Positions 34,580-43,528 of a stretch of DNA of 64,000 nucleotides are shown here, in pieces (position 1 is the stretch's first letter; every line of letters starts with the position of its first letter). The notes beneath the pieces were generated by a model, which saw nothing but the letters and a program-made list of their open reading frames with translations, was not told where the DNA came from and did not search any database. The position numbers and the translations under genes were made by a program. The stretch is from Winogradskyella sp. (GTDB lineage Bacteria > Bacteroidota > Bacteroidia > Flavobacteriales > Flavobacteriaceae): contig PBLD01000001.1 in NCBI GenBank assembly GCA_002722255.1, forward strand, positions 335,401-399,400, read 5' to 3'.

Positions 34580-37500
34580 ATGAAAAAAATTCTTACAGCC
34601 CTAATATTTACAATTTCAATAACAGCTTTTTCTCAACAACAATATCAAAGTCTACTTTGGGAGATTTCCGGTAACGGCTTAGAAAAAACGTCGTACTTAT
34701 ATGGCACAATGCATGTAAGTAAAAAAGTAGCTTTTAGATTAGATGACGTGTTCTACAAAGCGCTTAATGAGAGTGAGTGTGTTGCATTAGAATCTGACCC
34801 TATCACATGGCCAGGTTTTAACTATGACATGATGATTGATGAAATAGCCTTTTATAGCAATTACAGGCAAGGGTTTTACACCAATCTTTTTAAGCTTACT
34901 CATCCTGAAGAAATGGCTGTTAGAGCTTCGGTTAGAATGGATAATGGCGCTGTAAATGCTTATTTGTATAGAAAAAGTAATGCCGCAGATAATTTTGAAG
35001 AAGAAACGTATCTGGACATGTTTATCTATCAGGCAGGAAAGAAAAATGGTAAAGAAATTTATGGCTTAGAAGATTTGGCAGAGTCTCGTTACCTAACCAC
35101 CAAAGCAGCATACAACACCAATAAAAAAGATATAGATCCTTGGTTACAGAAACTATACGCTAAAGAGAATCCTTATCTCATACAAGAAAATCTTTATCGC
35201 GACAGAAACTTAGATCTTTTAGACTCTATAGGAGCAGGTTCTAACACAGAGTTTTACAGAGAAAACATGCTCTTTATCAGAAACGAGAACATGGTAAACT
35301 CATTGGTGGATTTAATGCCTAAAAAATCTGTTTTTGCTGGTGTTGGCGCAGCACATTTACCAGGTGAAAAGGGAATGATTAATATGCTTCGTGAAAGAGG
35401 TTATACTGTTAAAGCTTTAACATCTGAGCAAACTGATTTTAGTAAAACCGAAAAAACAAAGCTAGACAGCCTTTTTATAGAACCTATTCTAAAAAAGCAC
35501 ATTACACCAGACGGTTTTTTAAGCTTAAATACTTATGACGAATTACGCGAATTCTCTTATGGTGGACAAAAGTATTATTTAGATCCAGATATGACAAATG
35601 GTGCTTATTTAACAGTAAACAGAATTAGTCGTTTCACTTATTTGCCAAACGAAAAAGAGAACATGACACTTAAGGAAATAGACGATTTATTGTATGAAGA
35701 TATACCTGGTGATATTGTAAAGAAAGAAGAATTAAAAGAGCCTTATCCTGGACTAAGTATCGTAAATAAGACTAAAAAAGGTGAATTTCAGAAATACCAT
35801 ATTTACCAAACACCTCTTGAAATCATCATTATAAAATATGCAGGTCGTAGCGATTTTGTGCTTAAACATGAAGCCAAAATATTTAACTCAATAGATATTA
35901 AAACACCTACAGATTCTATAATAACGTTTGTGTCTCCTGCTAAAAAGTTTCAAGTTAAGTTTCCTGAATATTACGTTACCAGTAACATGGCTAATAAAGG
36001 AAAAAAGCTATTAGAAGGTTATAAAGATGATGCTTACTATTTTGTTGAAGAATCCACACTTCATGACTTAAGCTATATCGAAGAAGACAGCTTTGAAGCT
36101 AAGTACTTCCATCATGCGCTTTATTTAAATTATAAACTTGAAGAAGCTGAAGGTGGATTCAAAAGAGGTGATTATAAAACTTATGAGTCTCGTGCTGTCT
36201 TAGATTCAACATCTGGTAAAAATTTACACTTAAAAACAATTGTAAAAGATGGTAGTTACTACCTTTTAGGTTATGTTGGCACTAATACTGATGACAAAAC
36301 TGAATTTTTTAAATCTTTTAAGTTCAATAAAACAGATTATTCAGGGTTTGAGAAATTGGTAGATACTTCACTTCATTTTACAGTAAACACCAATGCCAAA
36401 TCTCCGTTACCAAATCCTTATGGTTATGGGTACTATGGCTCTAATAAAGACGATAAAGATTACGAAGAAAAAACAAAATCTACTACCTACTCTACAAAAG
36501 CCAATGAGCAAATAGAAATTACCCGAACCAAATTTCATGACCTACAAATGTTTCACAACATTGATAGTCTTTGGCAAGATGTAGAGCGAAAAGCTAATGG
36601 TGCTACACGTTACTACACACCACGAAAGAAATTTAGAATTTTCAATAGGTCTAAGGCTAAAAAAGATGACATCTATTCTTACTCGTTTAAGTATACAGAT
36701 AGCAATAGTGCTAAGCAGGTTATGGTGAAGAACATCCTCAAAAAAGGTGTTCTTTTTGAGCTAAAAACATTAATAGATTCTATTAGTGGACCCTCTAAAT
36801 TTGTAACTGAATTTTACGATTCTTTTACTCCAATAGATACCTTAATGGGTAAAGACGTACTTAAAGATAAAACCCGTCAATTTTTTGAGGCTCTAAAAGA
36901 AAATGACAGTATTATTTTAGAATCTTATAGTCTTATTAAATTCAAAAAATACAACAGTAGAGACATCGTTTCTGTTTTAAAAGATTTTGAATTCGATAAA
37001 GAACGTTTAAATATAAAGTCGTACTTAGTAGGTCAACTTGTTGAGATAGATCTTAAAAACAATCTAGACTTTATAAAACAATTGTACTACGATAGCTACT
37101 CAGATCCACAAACCCAGTCTGCGATATTAGAAGGTTTATTTGACACCAAGAAGAAAGAAAACTTTGAGTTGGCTATGGATTTAATGGAACGCGATTTACC
37201 ACTTGGTGGTATTGGTAGCATTTTTTATAGCTACGCAAAGAAAGATTCTTTAGAACTAAAAGCCGATTTGTTTCCTGAAATTTTACAGTACAGCACTATT
37301 AGCGAATACAAGGAAGCACTTTACGGATTGTTGGCTCGTGTTAAAGATTCTGGCTTGGTTAAGACAAAAGATTACAAAAAATATAAAAACCAGATAATAA
37401 ATGACGGTAAGATTGAAGTAAAACGCAGTCTAAGTAACAGTGGTTATGGTTACTACTCTGATGATCTATCGACTTACGTTGATTTAATTTTTCCTTATAG

Positions 37501-38098
37501 AAATGAACGTACTGCCAAAGACTTTTTTGATAAAATGCTCAACGTAGAAGACACATCAGCACTAACAAGGTATTATGTGCTATTGGCTAAAAACAAAGAA
37601 AAAATCCCAAGCGAATTAAAGGAGAAGTTGCTAGAGGATGAAGAAAATCAATACAAACTTTTAGAAGAACTGGACGAGGCCAAGCTCTTTAATTCTATAA
37701 AGTCACTTAATATTAGTCAGCAACAATTTGCAAAATCTAAACTGTTAGGTAATGCAGATTATGAGAAAGAAAAGGACTCTCTCGTCTTTTTAATGAAACG
37801 CGATTTTAAAACTGATAAAGGCAATAAAGATGCCGTGATGTACTTCTTTAAAATAGATAAAGATGATGACTACTCTGGTAAGTCCGAAGTACTACATTAC
37901 ATCTCTTTTATAAAACCTAAAGACGGTAAAAAACTCGTTGTAGATTATTATGATATCAGTAATAGTTATGGTACCACAGTTGATGAAACCAAAGAACTAG
38001 ACGAGCAAATTGAAGAAATTATTAATCTTGCCATTTACAAAGACCGAAAACGGGTAACACCAACCTCACGTGGTTATAATGGGTATTATGATTACTAA
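34580..38098 (+). CDS. very large TraB/GumN-domain protein
   Basis: This 1172-residue exported protein has a signal peptide (KKILTALIFTISITAFS) and an N-terminal TraB/GumN domain of about 280 residues. The two family histidines are in YLYGTMHVS and AGVGAAHLPGEKG. The family includes Tiki-type metalloproteases; the usual bacterial length is about 300 residues. The remaining 880 residues are of unknown kind: beta-rich, then helical from about residue 780, with Tyr/Gly-rich stretches (NPYGYGYYG, SGYGYYSDD, RGYNGYYDY at the end). A near-consensus -7 box TATCTTTA lies about 25 bases upstream. Function is unknown. Confidence 0.8.
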   Translation: MKKILTALIFTISITAFSQQQYQSLLWEISGNGLEKTSYLYGTMHVSKKVAFRLDDVFYKALNESECVALESDPITWPGFNYDMMIDEIAFYSNYRQGFYTNLFKLTHPEEMAVRASVRMDNGAVNAYLYRKSNAADNFEEETYLDMFIYQAGKKNGKEIYGLEDLAESRYLTTKAAYNTNKKDIDPWLQKLYAKENPYLIQENLYRDRNLDLLDSIGAGSNTEFYRENMLFIRNENMVNSLVDLMPKKSVFAGVGAAHLPGEKGMINMLRERGYTVKALTSEQTDFSKTEKTKLDSLFIEPILKKHITPDGFLSLNTYDELREFSYGGQKYYLDPDMTNGAYLTVNRISRFTYLPNEKENMTLKEIDDLLYEDIPGDIVKKEELKEPYPGLSIVNKTKKGEFQKYHIYQTPLEIIIIKYAGRSDFVLKHEAKIFNSIDIKTPTDSIITFVSPAKKFQVKFPEYYVTSNMANKGKKLLEGYKDDAYYFVEESTLHDLSYIEEDSFEAKYFHHALYLNYKLEEAEGGFKRGDYKTYESRAVLDSTSGKNLHLKTIVKDGSYYLLGYVGTNTDDKTEFFKSFKFNKTDYSGFEKLVDTSLHFTVNTNAKSPLPNPYGYGYYGSNKDDKDYEEKTKSTTYSTKANEQIEITRTKFHDLQMFHNIDSLWQDVERKANGATRYYTPRKKFRIFNRSKAKKDDIYSYSFKYTDSNSAKQVMVKNILKKGVLFELKTLIDSISGPSKFVTEFYDSFTPIDTLMGKDVLKDKTRQFFEALKENDSIILESYSLIKFKKYNSRDIVSVLKDFEFDKERLNIKSYLVGQLVEIDLKNNLDFIKQLYYDSYSDPQTQSAILEGLFDTKKKENFELAMDLMERDLPLGGIGSIFYSYAKKDSLELKADLFPEILQYSTISEYKEALYGLLARVKDSGLVKTKDYKKYKNQIINDGKIEVKRSLSNSGYGYYSDDLSTYVDLIFPYRNERTAKDFFDKMLNVEDTSALTRYYVLLAKNKEKIPSELKEKLLEDEENQYKLLEELDEAKLFNSIKSLNISQQQFAKSKLLGNADYEKEKDSLVFLMKRDFKTDKGNKDAVMYFFKIDKDDDYSGKSEVLHYISFIKPKDGKKLVVDYYDISNSYGTTVDETKELDEQIEEIINLAIYKDRKRVTPTSRGYNGYYDY

Positions 38099-38130
38099 CA
38101 ACGTTAAATCTTAATATACAGAACGAAACT

Positions 38131-38298
38131 ATGGAAAAAATATTAATCTTTATTTGTCTATATATAGGATTAATTTTCTTCCTAAAACTCATTAAGTTAC
38201 TGATTCTAAAGAACCTTTCAAAAAAGCAAAATAGAACTTTTAATATAGCCTATTTCATTTTATACTTTCTTGTTCTTTATCTATTAATCATTTTTTAA
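38131..38298 (+). CDS. small two-helix membrane protein
   Basis: This 55-residue reading frame starts at ATG 38131, 32 bases after the TraB-domain gene. It encodes two hydrophobic helices (ILIFICLYIGLIFFLKL and AYFILYFLVLYLLIIF) joined by a basic loop (LKNLSKKQNRT). It is below the usual length cut-off. Its amino-acid pattern, with two clean helices and a positive loop, is hard to explain by chance, but I know no family. It may be co-transcribed with the gene before it. Confidence 0.5.
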   Translation: MEKILIFICLYIGLIFFLKLIKLLILKNLSKKQNRTFNIAYFILYFLVLYLLIIF

Positions 38299-38320
38299 TA
38301 AAAAATGTAATCTATAATTT

Positions 38321-39220
38321 CTAACTAGAAGCCATAATATACTTCTTAGGTGTCGTTCCAAATTTCTTTTTAAACGCTGCAATAAAATGGCTTGCTGTAC
38401 TGTAACCTACCTTTAGCCCAACCTCATTAACGTTATGGTCGCCAGACTCTAAAAGTTTGCGAGCCACTTCCATTTTATAGTCTAATAAAAAACCATAGAC
38501 CGTATCACCATAAATTTGCTTGAAACCTTCTTTTAGTTTTTTGAGGCTTAATCCAATAGTTTCTGATAACTCTTGTAAAGTTGGCGGTTCAGCCATATTA
38601 GCTATAATAATATCTTTTGCTTTTTTTAGCTTTGCCACATTAACCTCATCTACCAAAAATGGACATTGCTCAACATCTGCATCTTCATTTCTGTTAAAGT
38701 ACAAACTCAACAACTCATAAACCTTCCCTTTAAAATAAAGTGGCTTTATCGTTTGATTGAGATTAAAACTGATCATTTGGTTTAACACTACAGCCATAGA
38801 TGGATTTATATTTCCGTCTGTATAGTACTTTTTATTTTTATTCTCATCTGATAAAAAGGTAACGTAGTTGGCATCTTGAGAAAAGAGACTGTGAAACTTT
38901 TTTATAGACATTACAAAAGATACTAACCAAGAGTGTGGCTGCATTTCTAAATGAATTGGCAAATCGCGTTGCGGATTATAGAGCAGTAAAGATGTTTCTT
39001 CTTTAATATTTAGTGTATACGTTCCGTTATTAAACACAAAATTAGCTGAACCTTTAGTGCAAAAATGAAATTGTATATAGGTGCTATCAATCTCACGCTC
39101 AAGAATTTCAACAGCATTAGCTTCATTTTTGTGTGTTAATACAAAAAAGCCCTCCTCAATAAAAGTTTCATCAAAAGTACCTTTAGCGACACTTTTCGAT
39201 GGCGAATTTTCTAATTTCAT
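38321..39220 (-). CDS. AraC-family regulator divergent from the haem operon
   Basis: This regulator of about 299 residues has an N-terminal sensing domain (STYIQFHFCTKGSANFVFNNG) and a C-terminal AraC DNA-binding domain (PPTLQELSETIGLSLKKLKEGFKQIYGDT, STASHFIAAFKKKFGTTPKKY). The pattern resembles PchR-like regulators of iron uptake. I start at ATG 39220; the frame stays open upstream to a TTG at 39250, but a perfect inverted repeat lies between them. It is divergent from hemA with about 200 bases between the starts, so it may control haem synthesis in response to iron or a precursor. That link is inference. Confidence 0.88.
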   Translation of the reverse strand: MKLENSPSKSVAKGTFDETFIEEGFFVLTHKNEANAVEILEREIDSTYIQFHFCTKGSANFVFNNGTYTLNIKEETSLLLYNPQRDLPIHLEMQPHSWLVSFVMSIKKFHSLFSQDANYVTFLSDENKNKKYYTDGNINPSMAVVLNQMISFNLNQTIKPLYFKGKVYELLSLYFNRNEDADVEQCPFLVDEVNVAKLKKAKDIIIANMAEPPTLQELSETIGLSLKKLKEGFKQIYGDTVYGFLLDYKMEVARKLLESGDHNVNEVGLKVGYSTASHFIAAFKKKFGTTPKKYIMASS

Positions 39221-39230
39221 TTTCTTCTTA

Positions 39231-39247
39231 TTTAGATTCGTTCTAAA
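39231..39247. promoter_or_regulatory. candidate operator before the AraC-type gene
   Basis: TTTAGA and TCTAAA form a perfect inverted repeat around TTCGT, ending 11 bases upstream of the ATG at 39220. It shares its arms with the repeat at 10173-10188, although the spacer is 5 and not 4 bases, and resembles the imperfect repeat before feoA. Confidence 0.4.
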
Positions 39248-39379
39248 CAAAAGGCTATAAAACCCTTGATTTTACTGTAAAAATATGACAAATATCATGT
39301 TTTTTGAAAAAACAACCGTAAAAAACCAGAAACGACATTTAAAGTTCTTTTAGCGTTATTTTTTTTATAGCATCAAACA

Positions 39380-39387
39380 TAAATTTG
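39380..39387 (+). promoter_or_regulatory. -7 promoter element of the hem operon
   Basis: TAAATTTG matches TAnnTTTG exactly and lies 33 bases before the hemA ATG. Confidence 0.45.
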
Positions 39388-39420
39388 CTTTGTTAATTTC
39401 CGAGTCAGGTAAACGAGCGA

Positions 39421-40674
39421 ATGCAACAATACAAAAACACATACTTTTATGCTATTGGTCTCAGCTATCAAAAAGCTGATGCCGAAGTGCGTGGTCATTT
39501 TAGCCTAAGCGATTCTGCGAAGCAAAACCTATTAGCAGAAGCCAAGCAAAATGGGATAGAAAGTCTTATTGTAATTTCTACTTGCAACCGAACAGAATTA
39601 TACGGTTTCGCAGAACATCCATACCAACTTATACATCTGCTTTGTGAAAACACTAAAGGTACTGTAGAAGAGTTTCAAGATGTGGCTTATGTACATAAAG
39701 GCAAAAGCGCCATACATCATATGTTTAGAGTTGGCTCTGGTTTAGACAGTCAAATCTTAGGTGATTTTGAAATTATAAGCCAACTAAAATTTGCTGCAAG
39801 AGCTTCAAAAAAAGAAGGCTTATTAAACTCGTTTACGGAGCGTCTTGTAAACTCTGTAATTCAGGCAAGCAAACGCATTAAGAACGAAACCGAATTATCC
39901 TCTGGAGCAACATCAGTATCTTTTGCCTCTGTTCAGTACATTATGAACAATGTAGAACGTATTTCAGAAAAAAACATTCTACTTTTTGGTACTGGTAAAA
40001 TAGGACGAAACACTTGCGAAAACTTAGTAAAACACACTAAAAACCCGCACATTACCCTTATTAACAGAACAAAAACTAAAGCTGAAGAGGTTGCAGGAAA
40101 ATTCAATCTTATTGTAAAAGATTACGAAAATCTTGAAACCGAAATTAACAATTCTGATATTGTTATTGTAGCTACAGGTGCACAGAATCCAACGGTTTTT
40201 AAAGATTTAATCACCACAGAAAAACCATTATTAGTTTTAGATTTATCCATCCCAAAAAATGTAAACGAAGATATAACTGAGTTAAAAAATGTATCTTTAG
40301 TACATATGGATGATTTGGCTAAAATTACGGATGACACTCTAGAAAAGCGCAAAACTTTTATACCAAAAGCCGAAGCTATTATTGAGGAAATTATGGCCGA
40401 TTTTAATACTTGGCTAAACACCTTAAAGTTTGTACCAACAATACAAGCCTTAAAACATAAACTTACCGATTTTAAGAATTCGGAATTAAACACACAACGT
40501 AAAAAATTATCCGATTTTAACGAAGATCAAGCAGAACTGATTACCAACAATATTATTCAAAAAATAACCAATCAGTTTGCGCACCACTTTAGAGAAGACA
40601 ACGATACGTCTGATGAGAGTTTAGAACTCATCAAAAAAATATTTCAGCTAGAAGAAACTTCACAGAATGTCTAA
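39421..40674 (+). CDS. hemA: glutamyl-tRNA reductase
   Basis: This 417-residue enzyme reduces glutamyl-tRNA to glutamate-1-semialdehyde, the first committed step of C5 haem synthesis. The catalytic Cys55 is in VISTCNRTELYGF, the substrate domain has GSGLDSQILGDFEI, the NADPH domain begins at ILLFGTGKIGRNTCENL, and the C-terminal helical dimerisation domain starts near residue 320. It is the first gene of a plus-strand haem operon and overlaps hemCD by 8 bases. The next enzyme, HemL, is not in the window. Confidence 0.96.
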   Translation: MQQYKNTYFYAIGLSYQKADAEVRGHFSLSDSAKQNLLAEAKQNGIESLIVISTCNRTELYGFAEHPYQLIHLLCENTKGTVEEFQDVAYVHKGKSAIHHMFRVGSGLDSQILGDFEIISQLKFAARASKKEGLLNSFTERLVNSVIQASKRIKNETELSSGATSVSFASVQYIMNNVERISEKNILLFGTGKIGRNTCENLVKHTKNPHITLINRTKTKAEEVAGKFNLIVKDYENLETEINNSDIVIVATGAQNPTVFKDLITTEKPLLVLDLSIPKNVNEDITELKNVSLVHMDDLAKITDDTLEKRKTFIPKAEAIIEEIMADFNTWLNTLKFVPTIQALKHKLTDFKNSELNTQRKKLSDFNEDQAELITNNIIQKITNQFAHHFREDNDTSDESLELIKKIFQLEETSQNV

Positions 40675-42259
40675 AATTATTCGCATTGGCACACGCGATA
40701 GCCAATTAGCACTATGGCAAGCTAAAACTGTACAATCGCAGTTAGAACGCTTAGGCCACAAAACCGTATTAGTACCTGTAAAATCAACAGGAGATATTGT
40801 ACTTGATAAACCGTTATACGAATTAGGCATTACAGGTATTTTCACCAAGACTTTAGATATTGCTATGCTCAATGAAAGCATTGATATTGCAGTACATTCA
40901 CTAAAAGATGTTCCTACAGTTTTGCCAAAAGGTATTGTACAAGCTGCCGTTATAAAACGTGGTAATGTTAACGATACTTTGGTGTTTAAAAACAACGAAG
41001 AATTCTTATCAGCAAGAGATGCGGTAATTGCTACAGGTAGTCTTCGCAGACGAGCACAATGGCTTAACCGCTACCCAACACATAAGGTTGAAAACATACG
41101 TGGCAACGTTAATTCAAGATTGCAAAAACTTGAGGATAACGAGCATTGGAATGGTGCTATTTTCGCTGCAGCTGGTATTGGTAGATTAAACATAAGACCA
41201 GAAAACGCTATCAATTTGCATTGGATGATTCCTGCTCCTGCGCAAGGCGCCATTATGGTTACTGCTTTAGAAAAGGATGAAGAGATCTTAGAGATTTGCC
41301 AAGAAATTAATCATGAAGAAACTCAAATTTGTACAGCAATTGAGCGCGAATTTTTAAATAGATTAGAAGGTGGTTGTACAGCACCAATTGGAGCCTTAGC
41401 CTTTATTAAAAATGAAGAAGTCAACTTTAAAGGCATTCTTCTAAGTAAAGATGGTACCAAAAAAATTGAAGTTGCTAAAGTTGTGCCTTTAGGAAAGCAT
41501 AACGATTTAGCAGAATTTTGCGCTAACTATATTATTGGTAAAGGTGGTAAAACACTTATCGATCAGCTTCATAGAAGCAAGCAAGAAACCAATATCTATT
41601 CAACAAAAAAATTAACAGACGACCAATTGTTATTGTTTCATAATGACGTTGTTGCAGACAGTAATGATGCGATTAAAATCAGCCTAAATCGTATTCCAAA
41701 AACAGTTGTTCGTAATGAAATTAAAAATGTAATTATTACCAGCAAAAATGCGGTTGAAGCTTTGCTTCATAATTTTTCGGCAATAGAGTTACAGTTCAAA
41801 AATATTTATTGTGTTGGCAGACGTACAAAGCGCTTGGTTGAAAAACGAATAGGTAAAGTCACACACACAGAATCTAATGCTAAAAAATTAGCCAACTATT
41901 TGATTGAATATATAGAAGGCACAGAGGTTACCTACTTTTGTAGTGACTTACGACTAGATGATTTACCAAACATTCTATCTGAAAATGACATTACAGTTAA
42001 CGAAATTGAAGCCTACCAAACCAAGTTTGATGCTGATAAAGTTGACGCTAAAGTAGAGGGAGTAATGTTTTATAGTCCTTCAACAGTAGAAAGCTATTTA
42101 AAACAAAATAAAGCCACTGGTATTGCTTTTTGTATAGGCGAAACCACAGCAAAAGCGGCAAGTCTGTATTTTGAAGATGTTCGTATTGCAAAAGTACCGA
42201 CTGTTGAGAGTGTTATTGAGTTGGTGAATGATTATTTCCTGCAAAAGCAGGAATCTTAA
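40667..42259 (+). CDS. hemCD: fused hydroxymethylbilane synthase and uroporphyrinogen-III synthase
   Basis: This 530-residue protein joins two consecutive enzymes. Residues 1-305 are HemC: start IGTRDSQLALWQAKTV, catalytic Asp region AVHSLKDVPT, and Cys237 in GGCTAPIGA, which carries the dipyrromethane cofactor. From about residue 306 it is HemD-like, weakly conserved as usual (VIITSKNAVEALLHNF, MFYSPSTVESYL, FCIGETTAKAA). Fusion should help pass on the unstable hydroxymethylbilane. Such fusions are known in Bacteroidota. The last codons lie in a palindrome that resembles dispersed repeats, so the final residues FLQKQES may be a later addition. Followed by hemE after 53 bases. Confidence 0.92.
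   Translation: MSKIIRIGTRDSQLALWQAKTVQSQLERLGHKTVLVPVKSTGDIVLDKPLYELGITGIFTKTLDIAMLNESIDIAVHSLKDVPTVLPKGIVQAAVIKRGNVNDTLVFKNNEEFLSARDAVIATGSLRRRAQWLNRYPTHKVENIRGNVNSRLQKLEDNEHWNGAIFAAAGIGRLNIRPENAINLHWMIPAPAQGAIMVTALEKDEEILEICQEINHEETQICTAIEREFLNRLEGGCTAPIGALAFIKNEEVNFKGILLSKDGTKKIEVAKVVPLGKHNDLAEFCANYIIGKGGKTLIDQLHRSKQETNIYSTKKLTDDQLLLFHNDVVADSNDAIKISLNRIPKTVVRNEIKNVIITSKNAVEALLHNFSAIELQFKNIYCVGRRTKRLVEKRIGKVTHTESNAKKLANYLIEYIEGTEVTYFCSDLRLDDLPNILSENDITVNEIEAYQTKFDADKVDAKVEGVMFYSPSTVESYLKQNKATGIAFCIGETTAKAASLYFEDVRIAKVPTVESVIELVNDYFLQKQES
42236..42253 (+). repeat. dispersed palindrome at the 3' end of hemCD
   Basis: TTCCTGC and GCAGGAA form a perfect 7-base stem around AAAA. The sequence codes for the last residues of the HemD domain. 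The same arms recur at 43506-43523. Confidence 0.55.
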
Positions 42260-42283
42260 AAAATTAAGTTACAATTAAACCAA

Positions 42284-42306
42284 ATTCCTTCCATATAAGG
42301 AATGAC
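42284..42306 (+). repeat. dispersed palindrome with ATGAC tail before hemE
   Basis: ATTCCTT and AAGGAAT pair exactly around CCATAT and are followed by GAC, giving the AATGAC tail seen in related copies. It ends 7 bases before the hemE start, so it could affect translation. Confidence 0.5.
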
Positions 42307-42312
42307 AGAACT

Positions 42313-43344
42313 ATGATAAAGAACGATTTATACCTAAGAGCATTAAAAGGAGAAACTGTAGAGCGTCCACCAGTTTGGATGATGCGTCAAGCTGGTAGAT
42401 ACCTTCCAGAGTTTATGGAAATTAAGGCTAAATATGACTTTTTTACGCGTTGTCGTACTCCAGAATTGGCAAGTGAGATTACCGTGCAACCTATTCGTCG
42501 CTATGGTATGGATGCTGCTATTTTGTTCAGTGATATTTTGGTGATTCCACAAGCCATGAATATTGAGGTAGAAATGAAACCTAATTTTGGTCCTTATTTA
42601 CCAAATCCTGTGCGTTCTCAGAAAGATGTGGATAATGTTATTGTTCCAGACGTTCATGTTGAGCTAGATTATGTAATGCAAGCTATAAAAGCTACCAAAG
42701 AATTACTTAATAACGAGATTCCGCTTATTGGTTTTGCTGGTTCACCATGGACAATTTTATGCTACTGCGTACAAGGACAAGGTTCTAAAAACTTTGATAA
42801 AGCCAAAGAATTTTGTTTTACAAATCCTGTTGCGGCTCATAATTTACTTCAAAAAATAACAGATACTACTATTGCTTACTTAAAAGCAAAAGTGGCTGCT
42901 GGTTGTAATGCCGTTCAGATATTTGATTCTTGGGGAGGCATGCTTTCTCCTGTGGATTATCAGGAATTTTCTTGGCAATACATTAACCAAATCATTGAAG
43001 CTTTAAAAGACGATGCACCTGTAATTGCTTTTGGTAAAGGCTGTTGGTTTGCTCTAGGTGAAATGGCAAAGTCTAATGCGTCTGCTTTAGGTATCGATTG
43101 GACCTGTTCTGCTAAAAACGCACGTTACTTAACTGGTGGAAACATTACATTACAAGGTAATTTTGACCCAACACGTTTATTTTCACCACCTAGTGAAATT
43201 AAGAAAATGGTGCACCAAATGATTGATGAGTTTGGAAAAGACAAATACATTGTAAATTTAGGTCATGGTATTTTACCAAATATTCCGCTAGATAACGCCA
43301 AGGCTTTTATTGATGCTGTAAAGGAATATAGAAGTCCAAACTAA
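42313..43344 (+). CDS. hemE: uroporphyrinogen decarboxylase
   Basis: This 343-residue TIM-barrel enzyme removes four acetate carboxyls from uroporphyrinogen III to give coproporphyrinogen III. The hallmark [17 protein letters not shown] is near the N-terminus. The catalytic Asp is in [15 protein letters not shown], and [11 protein letters not shown] and [11 protein letters not shown] are near the end. The length is standard. It is the third enzyme gene of the haem operon, separated from hemCD by a pair of palindromes. Confidence 0.96.
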   Translation: MIKNDLYLRALKGETVERPPVWMMRQAGRYLPEFMEIKAKYDFFTRCRTPELASEITVQPIRRYGMDAAILFSDILVIPQAMNIEVEMKPNFGPYLPNPVRSQKDVDNVIVPDVHVELDYVMQAIKATKELLNNEIPLIGFAGSPWTILCYCVQGQGSKNFDKAKEFCFTNPVAAHNLLQKITDTTIAYLKAKVAAGCNAVQIFDSWGGMLSPVDYQEFSWQYINQIIEALKDDAPVIAFGKGCWFALGEMAKSNASALGIDWTCSAKNARYLTGGNITLQGNFDPTRLFSPPSEIKKMVHQMIDEFGKDKYIVNLGHGILPNIPLDNAKAFIDAVKEYRSPN

Positions 43345-43504
43345 AACTACAGTCTATACTATTTTTACTAAAAGGAAGGAGTAGTTATTACTGCTAAATT
43401 TTAAATATCTTGTAGGCTATAGAAAAGATTTGATAGATCTAATTTATGTAACATAATAGAGCTCAAAACGTCTAGTTATATAGAGTTAAAGTTTAATTAA
43501 AAAG

Positions 43505-43523
43505 ATTCCTGCCTTCGCAGGAA
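43505..43523 (+). repeat. dispersed palindrome before the EI24 gene
   Basis: TTCCTGC and GCAGGAA (43506-43523) form a 7-base stem around CTTC. It is the same pair of arms as at the end of hemCD. It ends 5 bases before the ATG at 43529. Confidence 0.6.
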
Positions 43524-43528
43524 GTATT

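Noticed and set aside
34489..34674. 61-codon plus-strand frame overlapping the TraB-domain gene start
   Set aside because: It runs in another frame over the signal peptide of the long gene and has no protein-like pattern; it is a shadow.
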